NCBI RefSeq assembly: GCF_030846195.1 | Contig: NZ_JAVCWH010000001.1 | Coordinates: 124,001 to 188,000 of the forward strand | Direction of reading: 5' to 3' | DNA: 64,000 nt | Origin: Paracoccus yibinensis | Lineage (GTDB): Bacteria > Pseudomonadota > Alphaproteobacteria > Rhodobacterales > Rhodobacteraceae | In this document: positions 48,994 through 58,032 of the stretch, piece by piece | Layout of the letters: each line of letters starts with the position of its first letter | Numbering within the stretch: position 1 is the first letter of the stretch | Position numbers and translations under genes: made by a program | Notes under the pieces: model-generated | The model's database searches: none | What the model was told of the DNA's origin: nothing | Seen by the model: the letters and a program-made list of their open reading frames with translations, nothing else

Positions 48994-51900
48994 CTACTCC
49001 GCTGCGGTCAGGATCCGCCGTGACCGTTCGGCCTGCTCGGCATAGCTTTCCTGCCACTCCGATGGACCGTTCGAGGGGCTGACCTGCACCGCCGTCACCT
49101 TGAATTCCGGGCAGTTCGTCGCCCAGTCCGAAAAATCAGTGGTGACAACGTTAGCCTGCGTCGCTGGGTGATGGAAGGTGGTGTAAACCACGCCCGCCGC
49201 GACCCGGTCGGTCAGGGTTGCCCGCAGCGTGGTTTCCCCCGCGCGTGAGGCCAGCCGCACCCAGTCGCCGTCGTTGATGCCGCGCTGTTCGGCGTCATGC
49301 GGATTGATCTCCAGCACATCCTCGGCGTGCCAGACCACGTTCTCCGTTCGCCGGGTCTGCGCGCCGACGTTATACTGCGACAGAATCCGCCCTGTGGTCA
49401 GCAGCAGCGGGAAGCGCGGGCCGGTGCGCTCGTCGGTCGCGACATATTCCGTGACCATGAAATGGCCCTTGCCCGAGACGAAGCCATCCACATGCATCAA
49501 GGGCGTGCCGTCCGGCACAGTCTCGTTGCAGGGCCACTGGACGGACCCCTTCTCCTCCAGCACCTCATAGGTGACGCCGGCGAAGCTGGGGGTCGTGGCT
49601 GCGATCTCCTCCATGATCTGGCGGGGGTGGGTATAATGCCAGTTCGCGCCCATGGCATTGGCCAGAAGCTGCGTGACCTCCCAATCCTCGTATCCGTTGC
49701 GGGGGGCCATCACCTTGCGGACGCGGTTGATGCGGCGTTCGGCATTGGTGAAGGTTCCGTCCTTTTCCAGGAAGGTCGAGCCCGGCAGGAAGACATGGGC
49801 GTAATTCGCGGTTTCGTTCAGGAACAGGTCGTGGACGATCACGCATTCCATCGCCGCAAGGCCCGCCGCGACATGATGGGTGTCGGGGTCGGATTGCAGG
49901 ATGTCCTCGCCCTGGCAGTAAAGGCCTTTGAAGGTGCCCTCGACAGCCGCGTCCAGCATGTTCGGGATACGCAGGCCCGGTTCAGGGTCGATGGTGCAGC
50001 CCCAGGCCTGTTCGAAGATTGCGCGGACGTCGGGCAGCTTGACGTGGCGATAGCCGGGCAGTTCGTGCGGGAAGCTGCCCATGTCGCAGGATCCCTGCAC
50101 GTTGTTCTGCCCCCGCAGCGGGTTCACGCCGACGCCCGGACGGCCGATATTGCCGGTCAGCATGGCAAGGTTCGCAATCCCCATGACCGCCGTCGAGCCT
50201 TGCGAATGTTCCGTCACGCCCAGACCATAGTAGATCGCGCCATTGCCGCCGGTCGCATAGAGCCGGGCGGCCGCGCGCAGGTCGGCTGCGGGAACGCCGG
50301 TCAGCATCTCCACGTTTTCAGGCGCGTGGCGCGGGTCGCTGACGAAATCGACATAGAACTGGAACTCGTCCCAGTCGCAGCGGGTGCGGATGAAGTCCTG
50401 GTCGAACAGCCCCTCGGTCACGATGACATGGGCCATGGCGGTGACAACGGCCACGTTGGTGCCGGGCTTCAGCGGCAGGTGATACTCCGCTTGGATATGT
50501 GGCGAGCGCACGATGTCGGTGCGGCGCGGATCGACCACGATCAGCTTGGCGCCCTGGCGCAGGCGCTTTTTCAGGCGGCTGGCAAAGACCGGGTGACCGT
50601 CCGTCGGGTTCGCGCCGATGATCACGACTACATCGGCCTGTTCGACCGAGTCGAAATCCTGCGTCCCGGCCGAGGTGCCATAGGTCTTGCCCAACCCGTA
50701 ACCGGTCGGCGAATGGCAGACGCGGGCGCAGGTGTCGGTGTTGTTGTTGCCGAATACCGCGCGGGTCAGCTTCTGCACCAGATAGGTTTCCTCGTTGGTG
50801 CAGCGGCTTGAAGTGATGACGCCGACCGACTTGCGGCCGTATTTTTGCTGGATGCCCGTCATCTTCGCGGCGGCAAAGGCCATCGCCTCGGCCCATTCGA
50901 CCTCGCGCCAGGGCTGGTCGATGGTTTCGCGGATCATCGGCTTGAGGATCCGGTCCTTGTGCTGGGCATAGCCATAGGCGAAGCGGCCCTTGACGCAGCT
51001 ATGGCCGCGATTGGCCTTGCCATGCTTGTAGGGGACCATGCGCACCAACTGGTCGCCGTTCAATTCCGCCTTGAAGGAACAGCCCACGCCGCAATAGGCG
51101 CAGGTGGTGATGACGGACCGTTCGGGTGTGCCCAATTCGATCACCGACTTTTCCTGCAAGGTCGCGGTCGGGCAGGCCTGCACGCAGGCGCCGCAGGATA
51201 CGCAATCCGAGGACAGGAAATCGTCGCCGATGGCGCCCGCCTTGACGCGGCTGTCAAAGCCCCGGCCTTCGATGGTCAGGGCGAAGGTGCCCTGCACTTC
51301 CTCGCAGGCGCGGACGCAGCGGGAACAGACGATGCACTTGGCCGGATCATAGGTGAAATACGGGTTGCTCTCGTCCTTGGGCGTGTAATGCGCATTCACC
51401 CCCACGCCGTCGCGCGGCGCAAAGTGGTTCAGCAGCGTGTTCCCTTCGGGCGCTTTATACCGCACGTCGCGCAGGCCGACATTGCCCGCCATGTCCTGCA
51501 ATTCGCAGTCGCCGTTGGCCGCGCAGGTCAGGCAGTCCAGCGGGTGGTCGCTGATATACAGCTCCATGACCCCCTTGCGCATCCGGCGCAGCTTGTCGGA
51601 CTGGGTGTGGACGACCATGCCCTCCATCACCGGCGTCGTGCAGGAGGCAGGCGTGCCGCGGCGGCCCTCGATCTCCACCACGCAGAGGCGGCAGGACCCG
51701 AAGGCCTCCATGTTGTCGCTGGCGCAAAGCTTGGGGACCATGATCCCCGCCTCGGCGGCAGCGCGCATCACGGAGGTGCCCTCGGGCACGGTGATGGCGA
51801 TCCCGTCCACGGTCAACGTGACCGGCAGCCCGGCCCTGGCGGGCGTGCCCATGTCGCGGTCGTCGCCCGACGCGTATTGGGGGATGATGAAGTCTCTCAT
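48994..51900 (-). CDS. fdsA: NAD-dependent formate dehydrogenase, Mo-containing alpha subunit
   Basis: This 968-residue subunit oxidises formate to CO2 at a molybdenum bis-MGD centre. N-terminal ligands form a [2Fe-2S] site (CASDNMEAFGSCRLC), a His-Cys3 cluster (HPLDCLTCAANGDC), two [4Fe-4S] sites (CIVCSRCVRAC; CVSCGACVQAC) and the proximal cluster (CAYCGVGC). The Mo ligand is Cys395 in CARVCHSPTGYGLGK, so this is a Cys, not Sec, enzyme. The start at 51900 overlaps the fdsB stop (ATGA) and matches known FdsA N-termini; a longer in-frame start would overlap fdsB extensively. Electrons pass to FdsB. Confidence 0.97.
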   Translation of the reverse strand: MRDFIIPQYASGDDRDMGTPARAGLPVTLTVDGIAITVPEGTSVMRAAAEAGIMVPKLCASDNMEAFGSCRLCVVEIEGRRGTPASCTTPVMEGMVVHTQSDKLRRMRKGVMELYISDHPLDCLTCAANGDCELQDMAGNVGLRDVRYKAPEGNTLLNHFAPRDGVGVNAHYTPKDESNPYFTYDPAKCIVCSRCVRACEEVQGTFALTIEGRGFDSRVKAGAIGDDFLSSDCVSCGACVQACPTATLQEKSVIELGTPERSVITTCAYCGVGCSFKAELNGDQLVRMVPYKHGKANRGHSCVKGRFAYGYAQHKDRILKPMIRETIDQPWREVEWAEAMAFAAAKMTGIQQKYGRKSVGVITSSRCTNEETYLVQKLTRAVFGNNNTDTCARVCHSPTGYGLGKTYGTSAGTQDFDSVEQADVVVIIGANPTDGHPVFASRLKKRLRQGAKLIVVDPRRTDIVRSPHIQAEYHLPLKPGTNVAVVTAMAHVIVTEGLFDQDFIRTRCDWDEFQFYVDFVSDPRHAPENVEMLTGVPAADLRAAARLYATGGNGAIYYGLGVTEHSQGSTAVMGIANLAMLTGNIGRPGVGVNPLRGQNNVQGSCDMGSFPHELPGYRHVKLPDVRAIFEQAWGCTIDPEPGLRIPNMLDAAVEGTFKGLYCQGEDILQSDPDTHHVAAGLAAMECVIVHDLFLNETANYAHVFLPGSTFLEKDGTFTNAERRINRVRKVMAPRNGYEDWEVTQLLANAMGANWHYTHPRQIMEEIAATTPSFAGVTYEVLEEKGSVQWPCNETVPDGTPLMHVDGFVSGKGHFMVTEYVATDERTGPRFPLLLTTGRILSQYNVGAQTRRTENVVWHAEDVLEINPHDAEQRGINDGDWVRLASRAGETTLRATLTDRVAAGVVYTTFHHPATQANVVTTDFSDWATNCPEFKVTAVQVSPSNGPSEWQESYAEQAERSRRILTAAE

Positions 51901-53414
51901 TCGGCTGCCTCCTGCAAGGTGGCGAAATCGTCGGGGAAATGGGTCAGGGCGGACATGACCGGGAAGGGCGTGAAACCCCCAAGCGCGCAAAGCGAGCCGT
52001 CCTTCATCGTCTCGCACAGGTCGGTCAGCAGCGGGATCGCGGCGGCGTCCCCCTGGGCGATGCGGTCGATGGTCTCGACCCCGCGCACCGCGCCGATCCG
52101 GCAGGGCGTGCATTTGCCGCAGGATTCGACGGCGCAGAACTCCATTGCAAAGCGGGCCATGCGCAGCATGTCGGCGGTGTCGTCGAAGACAACCAGGCCC
52201 GCATGGCCGATCAAACCGCCTTGCCGGTCGAATTCCTCGTATCCCATCGGCGTGTCGAACTTGGACACCGGCATATAGGCACCCAAGGGACCGCCGACCT
52301 GCACGGCCTTGACCGGACGGCCTGTTGCGGTGCCGCCGCCGATGTCGTTCACGACCTCGCCCAGGGTCATGCCGAAGGCGGTCTCGAACAGCCCGCCGCG
52401 CTTGACGTTGCCCGCGATCTGCAGGGTCACGGTGCCGCGCGACCGGCCGAGGCCAAAGTCCGCGTAATGCTGCGCGCCCTTCTCGAAGATCACCGGGACG
52501 GTCGCCAGCGAAATCACGTTGTTCACGACCGTGGGCTGGCCCAGGAAGCCCTGCAAGGCAGGCAGCGGCGGCTTGGCGCGTACGGTGCCGCGCTTGCCCT
52601 CCAGGCTGTTCAGCAGCGACGTTTCCTCGCCGCAGACATAGGCGCCCGCGCCGGTGCGGACCTCCATGTCGAAGGCGCGGCCCGATCCCAGAACATCAGG
52701 TCCAAGCAGCCCCCGTTGCCGGGCGATCTTGACGGCCTGCATCAGGATGCGGATTGCGTCGGGGTATTCCGACCGCAGATAGACATAGCCGCGCGTTGCC
52801 CCCACGCCCAGGCCCGCGATCGCCATGCCCTCGATCAGCGAAAACGGATCGCCCTCGATGATCATGCGGTCGGCGAAGGTGCCGCTGTCGCCCTCGTCGG
52901 CATTGCAGACAATGTATTTCTGCGGGGCTTCCGCCTCGGCCACGGTCTTCCACTTGATGCCGGTCGGAAAGCCCGCGCCGCCACGACCGCGCAATCCGCT
53001 GGCGGTGACTTCCTGCACGATCTGTGACCCGGTCATGCCAAGCGCCCGGCGCAGACCGACCAGGCCGCCATTGGCTGCGTAGTCATCCAGATCCAGCGGG
53101 TCGATCACGCCGCAGCGCGCGAAGGTCAGCCGGGTCTGGCGGGCGAACCAGTCAATGTCCTCGACCCTGCCAAGACTGTTCAGCTTGCCGTCCAACAGAT
53201 CGGGCACCTGGTCGGGGGTCACGTTTCCGTAACCGATGCGGCCTTCGGGCGTGTCGACCTCGACCAAGGGTTCAAGCCAGACCATGCCGCGCGTGCCGTT
53301 GCGGACAAGCTGCACGTCCAGGCCGCGCGCCTTGGCCTCGCGCGCAAGCGCGTCGGCCACGTCATCCGCGCCAAGCGCCTTGGCGGCGCTGTCCCCAGGA
53401 ACGAAGATCTTCAT
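51897..53414 (-). CDS. fdsB: formate dehydrogenase beta subunit (NuoF-like)
   Basis: This 505-residue subunit carries FMN and reduces NAD+. The N-terminal thioredoxin-like domain (about 1-100) is followed by the NuoF core. The NADH site reads GLRGRGGAGFPTGIKWK, the FMN/NAD segment AYVCGEETSLLNSLEGKRG, and the [4Fe-4S] ligands are in ESCGKCTPCRIGAVRG. It overlaps fdsG and fdsA by 4 bp at each end. Confidence 0.96.
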   Translation of the reverse strand: MKIFVPGDSAAKALGADDVADALAREAKARGLDVQLVRNGTRGMVWLEPLVEVDTPEGRIGYGNVTPDQVPDLLDGKLNSLGRVEDIDWFARQTRLTFARCGVIDPLDLDDYAANGGLVGLRRALGMTGSQIVQEVTASGLRGRGGAGFPTGIKWKTVAEAEAPQKYIVCNADEGDSGTFADRMIIEGDPFSLIEGMAIAGLGVGATRGYVYLRSEYPDAIRILMQAVKIARQRGLLGPDVLGSGRAFDMEVRTGAGAYVCGEETSLLNSLEGKRGTVRAKPPLPALQGFLGQPTVVNNVISLATVPVIFEKGAQHYADFGLGRSRGTVTLQIAGNVKRGGLFETAFGMTLGEVVNDIGGGTATGRPVKAVQVGGPLGAYMPVSKFDTPMGYEEFDRQGGLIGHAGLVVFDDTADMLRMARFAMEFCAVESCGKCTPCRIGAVRGVETIDRIAQGDAAAIPLLTDLCETMKDGSLCALGGFTPFPVMSALTHFPDDFATLQEAAE

Positions 53415-53887
53415 ACGCCTACCTCGGCCAGGATACGGTCCATGCGGGCGTCGTCAACGCGGCCCACGACCTTGCCGTCCACCATGACGGCGGGGGCGCA
53501 GGCGCACATGCCGAGGCAATAGACCGGCTCCACCGTCACCGCGCCGTTGGGCGTCGTGCCGTGCCAGGCTATCCCCAGCTTTTGCAGGGTGGATTCGGCC
53601 AGGGCATTGGCGCCCATGGACTGGCAGGCCTCGGCGCGGCAAATCTTCAGGATGTGGCGTCCTGCCGGATTTCTGCGGAAATCATGGTAGAAGCTGATGA
53701 CGCCATGCACCTCGGCCCGGCCCAGGTTCAGGATATCGGCCAATACCGGAACGGCGGCCTGCGGCACGAACCCCCAGGTGTCCTGCAGCGCATGCAACAT
53801 CGGCAATAGCGGCCCTTCCAGCGAGGCAAGCGGCGTGACGACGCCGCGGATTTCCTCCTCGGACGGGGCTGGCGCACTGGAATGCAT
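53411..53887 (-). CDS. fdsG: formate dehydrogenase gamma subunit (NuoE-like)
   Basis: This 158-residue subunit holds a [2Fe-2S] cluster. The four ligands appear in KICRAEACQSMG and VYCLGMCACAPAVMV. The N-terminal helical part resembles NuoE (HALQDTWGFVPQAAVPVLAD). It is the first gene of the fds operon, 89 bp after the LysR gene. A candidate LysR box lies in that gap. Confidence 0.96.
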   Translation of the reverse strand: MHSSAPAPSEEEIRGVVTPLASLEGPLLPMLHALQDTWGFVPQAAVPVLADILNLGRAEVHGVISFYHDFRRNPAGRHILKICRAEACQSMGANALAESTLQKLGIAWHGTTPNGAVTVEPVYCLGMCACAPAVMVDGKVVGRVDDARMDRILAEVGV

Positions 53888-53902
53888 ATAGGCTGGCCTT
53901 TC

Positions 53903-53912
53903 AACGATCGTT
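53903..53912. promoter_or_regulatory. 10-bp palindrome in fdsG leader
   Basis: AACGATCGTT at 53903-53912 is a perfect palindrome 16 bp upstream of the fdsG start. It may be a regulator half-site or coincidence. Confidence 0.25.
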
Positions 53913-53968
53913 CGTCGTCATCAAAGCAGGTCAGCAATCTGGAAATCAATATCGTTGTTTCGTTGGAT

Positions 53969-53985
53969 GATAGGAATTATCTATC
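53969..53985. promoter_or_regulatory. candidate LysR-type box upstream of fdsG
   Basis: GATAG (53969-53973) and CTATC (53981-53985) are perfect arms around a 7-bp AT-rich centre, giving the T-N11-A core of LysR-type operators. It overlaps the 3' end of the lysR gene and lies 82-98 bp upstream of fdsG, a usual distance for activation. Confidence 0.5.
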
Positions 53986-54864
53986 GTCTGCCATGCGCCG
54001 TGCTTCGGAAAGTAATGCTTCAAGGACAGGAGTATGCGGTTCGCGCCAAGGGGCAACAAGGCCCACGGCGTGGCTTGCCCCGGCGCCGTCCAGGGGGATC
54101 ATCCGCAGCGGCTTGCCGTCCGTCAGGAAACCCGCGATATCCTCGGGCAGGATGGTGATCCAGCCGCCTTCCAGCACATGCGCGACCAATACCACGGTGG
54201 AACTGGATTCGACGGTGGCTTGCGGGGTCACGCCCGCCTCGATCAGGTTGCGGTTGATGATGCGGCGGTTCTGCATGTCGCTGGTCAGCAGGCACATCCG
54301 GTGCCCTGCCAGATCGGCCCAGCCCACCCGTTCCTGCCGGGCCAGAGGAGAACTTTCGGCGCAAACCAGCATATAGCGTTCATCATAAAGCCGCACGGTG
54401 CTGACCCGGCCCAGCGGTTCGTTGTCCAGATAGGATATTCCCGCATCTACCGTCAGGTCGTCGATCATCTGCAGGATCTCGACCGAGGTGCGCGACAGGA
54501 TGGTCATGCCGACATTGGGATGGGCCGCCCCGAAGCGCGCGCTGATCCGCGCGGCCCAGGTCAGGGCGGTGGGGATCACGGCGATCCGCAACTGGCCCGA
54601 GAGGCCGTGGCGGGTCGCGCGCATCTCCTCCCTCAACTGCCGGGTGTCGCCGACGATGCGGCGCGCCCAGACAAGCGCCGACTGCCCCTCGGGGGTCAGC
54701 CCGCCAAAGCGGGATCCGCGAAAGATCAGCAGGACACCAAGCTGTTCCTCAAGCTGCTTGATGCCCGCCGACAGGGTGGGCTGGGTGATTCCCAGGCTTT
54801 CGGCGGCGCGGCCGAAATGGCGTTCCTTGGCGACGGCCAGGAACATCTCCAGCTTGTCGATCAT
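53977..54864 (-). CDS. LysR-family regulator, probable fds operon regulator
   Basis: This 295-residue LysR protein has an N-terminal winged helix (about 1-60: EMFLAVAKERHFGRAAESLG, then TQPTLSAGIKQLEEQLGV) and a C-terminal effector-binding domain (LSGQLRIAVIPTALTWAARI). It is immediately upstream of fdsG in the same direction, and FdsR regulators of this family control fds genes elsewhere. It is only 18 bp downstream of the RND permease gene, so it may also be co-transcribed with, or regulate, the efflux pump. The formate role is favoured by the LysR box before fdsG. Confidence 0.88.
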   Translation of the reverse strand: MIDKLEMFLAVAKERHFGRAAESLGITQPTLSAGIKQLEEQLGVLLIFRGSRFGGLTPEGQSALVWARRIVGDTRQLREEMRATRHGLSGQLRIAVIPTALTWAARISARFGAAHPNVGMTILSRTSVEILQMIDDLTVDAGISYLDNEPLGRVSTVRLYDERYMLVCAESSPLARQERVGWADLAGHRMCLLTSDMQNRRIINRNLIEAGVTPQATVESSSTVVLVAHVLEGGWITILPEDIAGFLTDGKPLRMIPLDGAGASHAVGLVAPWREPHTPVLEALLSEARRMADDR

Positions 54865-54882
54865 GCCGGCCCCCTTGCGGGA

Positions 54883-57800
54883 TCACTGTGCAGGCGCGGC
54901 CTGCGCTTCGTCAAACCTGTCCTTGCGGCCCAGCAACCGGCGCATCAGCACATAGAACAGCGGCGCGAACAGGATGCCCATCACGGTCGAGGCGATGGTC
55001 CCGCCGATCACCGTGGCGCCGATGGCGTTGCGGCCATTGGCGCCCGCGCCGGTGGACAACAGCAAGGGCAGCACGCCCAGGGTAAAGGCAATCGAGGTCA
55101 TGATGATCGGGCGGAACCGCTGGCGCGCAGCCTCGACCACGGCCTTGAACAGGGGCACGCCGGCTTCGGACTGCTCGCGGGCGAACTCGACGATCAGGAT
55201 CGCGTTCTTGCCGGTCAGGCCGATCACGGTCAGCAGGCCAACCTGGAAGAAGACGCCGTTGTCAAAGCCCCCAAGGTAGGCGCCGACAAGGGCGCCCAGC
55301 ACACCGATCGGCATGACCAGGATCACCGCCAGCGGGATCGACCAGCTTTCGTAAAGCGCGGCAAGGCACAGGAACACCGCCGCCAGCGACAGCGCATAAA
55401 GCAGCGTCGTCTGGTCGCCGGATTCGCGTTCCTCCAGCGACAGGCCGGTCCAGGCCACGGCGAATCCGGGCATCTGGGCCACCAGCCGCTCGACCTCGGC
55501 CATGGCGTCGCCGGAACTGACGCCGGGGGCCGGGCTGCCCTGGATCTGCATCGAGGGGATGCCGTTATATCGGTTCAGGCCCTGCGGCCCGAAGGTCCAT
55601 TCCCCGGTCGAGAAGTTCGAGAAGGGCACCAGCCCGCCCATGGAGTTCCTGACCCGCCACTTGTCGAAGTCGCTGGGGTTGGACCGCGATGTCGCTTCGC
55701 CTTGGACATAGACCCGCTTGATGCGGCCGCGATCCACGAAATCGTTCACATAGCGGCCTGTCCAGGCAATCTGCAGAAGGTTCGCCACGTCCGTCGCCGT
55801 CACGCCCATCGCGCCTGCCTTGCGCCAGTCGATGTCCAGGCGGAACTGCGCCGCATCCTCAAGACCCGACGGGCGGGCCTGGGCGATCAGCGGGCTTTGC
55901 GCAGCCATGCCAAGGAACTGGTTCCGCGCCTCCAGCAATTGTTCATGCGATTGCCCGCCGCGCGCCTGCAGATAAAAATCGAAGCCCGAGACGTTGCCCA
56001 GTTCGATCACCGAGGGGGGCACGATGGGAAAGACCATCGCGTCCTGGATCTGGCTCAAGGCGCCAAAGGCGCGGCCCGCGACCGCCTGCACCGATTGCGC
56101 GGGGTTGGGACGGTCCTTCCAGTCCTTCATCCGCACGAAGGCCATCCCGACATTCTGGCCCTGCCCCGCGAAGCTGAAGCCCACCACCCCGAACATCGAA
56201 TCGACTGAATCCTTTTCCTGGTTCAGGAAGTAATCCTGCACCTGGTCGATCACCGCCGCCGTCCGATCCGCAGTAGCGCCGGTCGGACCCTGGATCAGGA
56301 CGAACATGATCCCCTGATCCTCGTCCGGCAGGAATCCTTCGGGCGTGCGCAGGAACAGCAGCACCATGGCCGTCCCGATGGCCGCATAAACCAGCAGCAT
56401 CCGCAGCGGGCGGCGCACGATCCAGCCCACCGCGCCGGTATAGCCATTGGTCGTGCGGTCGAAGTTGCGGTTGAACCAGCCGAACAGGCCGCGCCTGGTG
56501 TGATGGTCCTTGGACCGCAGCAGCGTCGCGCAAAGGGCGGGCGTCAGCGTCAGCGCCACCAGCACCGACAGCGCCATGGCCGAGACGATGGTGATCGCGA
56601 ACTGCTGATAGATCACCCCGGTCGATCCGGGAAAGAAGGCCATCGGCACGAAAACCGCCGACAGGACCAGGGCGATGCCGATCAGCGCGCCGGTGATCTG
56701 GCCCATGGATTTGCGCGTCGCCTCTCGCGGCTCAAGCCCCTCTTCCTCCATGATCCGCTCGACGTTTTCGACGACCACGATGGCGTCGTCCACCAGCAGG
56801 CCGATGGCCAGCACCATGGCCAGCATGGTCAGCGTGTTGATGGTGAAGCCGAAGGCCGCCATGATGCCGAAGGTGCCCAGCAGCACGATGGGAACGGCCA
56901 GCGTTGGGATCAGGGTCGCCCGCCAGTTCTGCAAGAAGACATACATGACGATGAAGACCAGCACGATCGCCTCGATCAGCGTCTTGACGACCTCCTCGAT
57001 CGAGATCTCGACAAAGGGCGAGGTGTCGAAGGGGATCACGTAGTCCACGCCCTCGGGGAAGAATTCGGCGAATTCCTCCATCCGTGCCTTGACGCGCTCG
57101 GCTGTATCAAGGGCGTTGGCCCCCGGCGCCAGGCTCAGCGCCATGCCCGACGCGGGGCGGCCGTTGAAGGTCGCGTCGGTGGCATAGCTTTCGGACCCGA
57201 TCTCGACGCGGGCCACGTCGCGCAGTAGCACAAGCCCGCCGTTTTCCTCGGCGCGCAGGACGATCTGGCGGAAATCCTCGGGCGTGGACAGCAGGGATTG
57301 CGCGGTTACCGTCGCGTTCAGCTGCTGGCCCTCGACCGTGGGCAGGTCGCCAAAGGCCCCGGCCGAGATCTGCGTGTTCTGCGCCGACACCGCCGCCACC
57401 ACGTCCGAGGGCGCGATCTCATAGGCGGCCAGCTTGTCGGGATCCAGCCAGATGCGCATGGCATAGGGCGCCCCGAAGACCTGGACGCTGCCCACGCCCT
57501 CGACCCGCGACAGGTCGTCCACCAGGTTCGAGAACATGTAGTCGGACAGGTCGGTCTGGTCGTAGTTGTCGTCGCCGATCAGGCCGATCACCATCAGGAA
57601 GCCGGCGGTCGATTTCTCGACCACCACGCCCTGCCGCTGCACGGGTTCGGGCAGCAGCGGCGTTGCCTGGGACAGCTTGTTCTGGACCTGCACCTGGGCG
57701 ATGTCCACGTCGGTCCCAGTCTCGAACGTCAACGTCGTGGACGACGAGCCGGCCGAAGTCGAACTGGACGAGATATAGCGCAGCCCGTCCAGGCCGGTCA

Positions 57801-58005
57801 TCTGCTGTTCGATGACCTGCGTCACCGTGTTCGAGATGGTTTCGGCGGACGCGCCCGGATAGGTCGCGCGGATCGTGACCGAAGGCGGCGCGATCTGGGG
57901 ATATTGCGCCACCGGCAGGGTCAGGATCGACAGAATGCCGATGCCCATGATGATGATCGAGATCACCCAGGCGAAGACCGGACGGTCGATGAAGAAACGG
58001 GCCAT
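54883..58005 (-). CDS. RND multidrug efflux permease (HAE1/AcrB type)
   Basis: This 1040-residue inner-membrane pump has 12 transmembrane helices and two large periplasmic loops. It starts MARFFIDRPVFAWVISIIIM. Proton-relay residues Asp406-Asp407 lie in AIGLLVDDAIVVVENVERI. Further motifs are QNKLSQATPLLPEPVQRQGV and GLTGKNAILIVEFAREQSE. Length and motifs match AcrB/MexB. It follows its adaptor by 27 bp; no outer-membrane channel gene accompanies them, so a distant TolC-like protein must complete the pump. Confidence 0.95.
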   Translation of the reverse strand: MARFFIDRPVFAWVISIIIMGIGILSILTLPVAQYPQIAPPSVTIRATYPGASAETISNTVTQVIEQQMTGLDGLRYISSSSTSAGSSSTTLTFETGTDVDIAQVQVQNKLSQATPLLPEPVQRQGVVVEKSTAGFLMVIGLIGDDNYDQTDLSDYMFSNLVDDLSRVEGVGSVQVFGAPYAMRIWLDPDKLAAYEIAPSDVVAAVSAQNTQISAGAFGDLPTVEGQQLNATVTAQSLLSTPEDFRQIVLRAEENGGLVLLRDVARVEIGSESYATDATFNGRPASGMALSLAPGANALDTAERVKARMEEFAEFFPEGVDYVIPFDTSPFVEISIEEVVKTLIEAIVLVFIVMYVFLQNWRATLIPTLAVPIVLLGTFGIMAAFGFTINTLTMLAMVLAIGLLVDDAIVVVENVERIMEEEGLEPREATRKSMGQITGALIGIALVLSAVFVPMAFFPGSTGVIYQQFAITIVSAMALSVLVALTLTPALCATLLRSKDHHTRRGLFGWFNRNFDRTTNGYTGAVGWIVRRPLRMLLVYAAIGTAMVLLFLRTPEGFLPDEDQGIMFVLIQGPTGATADRTAAVIDQVQDYFLNQEKDSVDSMFGVVGFSFAGQGQNVGMAFVRMKDWKDRPNPAQSVQAVAGRAFGALSQIQDAMVFPIVPPSVIELGNVSGFDFYLQARGGQSHEQLLEARNQFLGMAAQSPLIAQARPSGLEDAAQFRLDIDWRKAGAMGVTATDVANLLQIAWTGRYVNDFVDRGRIKRVYVQGEATSRSNPSDFDKWRVRNSMGGLVPFSNFSTGEWTFGPQGLNRYNGIPSMQIQGSPAPGVSSGDAMAEVERLVAQMPGFAVAWTGLSLEERESGDQTTLLYALSLAAVFLCLAALYESWSIPLAVILVMPIGVLGALVGAYLGGFDNGVFFQVGLLTVIGLTGKNAILIVEFAREQSEAGVPLFKAVVEAARQRFRPIIMTSIAFTLGVLPLLLSTGAGANGRNAIGATVIGGTIASTVMGILFAPLFYVLMRRLLGRKDRFDEAQAAPAQ

Positions 58006-58032
58006 GATCTGTCGCGCCTTCGCTTTGTGGCG

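Noticed and set aside
48994..51900. Possible selenocysteine codon in the formate dehydrogenase
   Set aside because: The Mo ligand codon is TGC (Cys395) and no in-frame TGA occurs in the gene.
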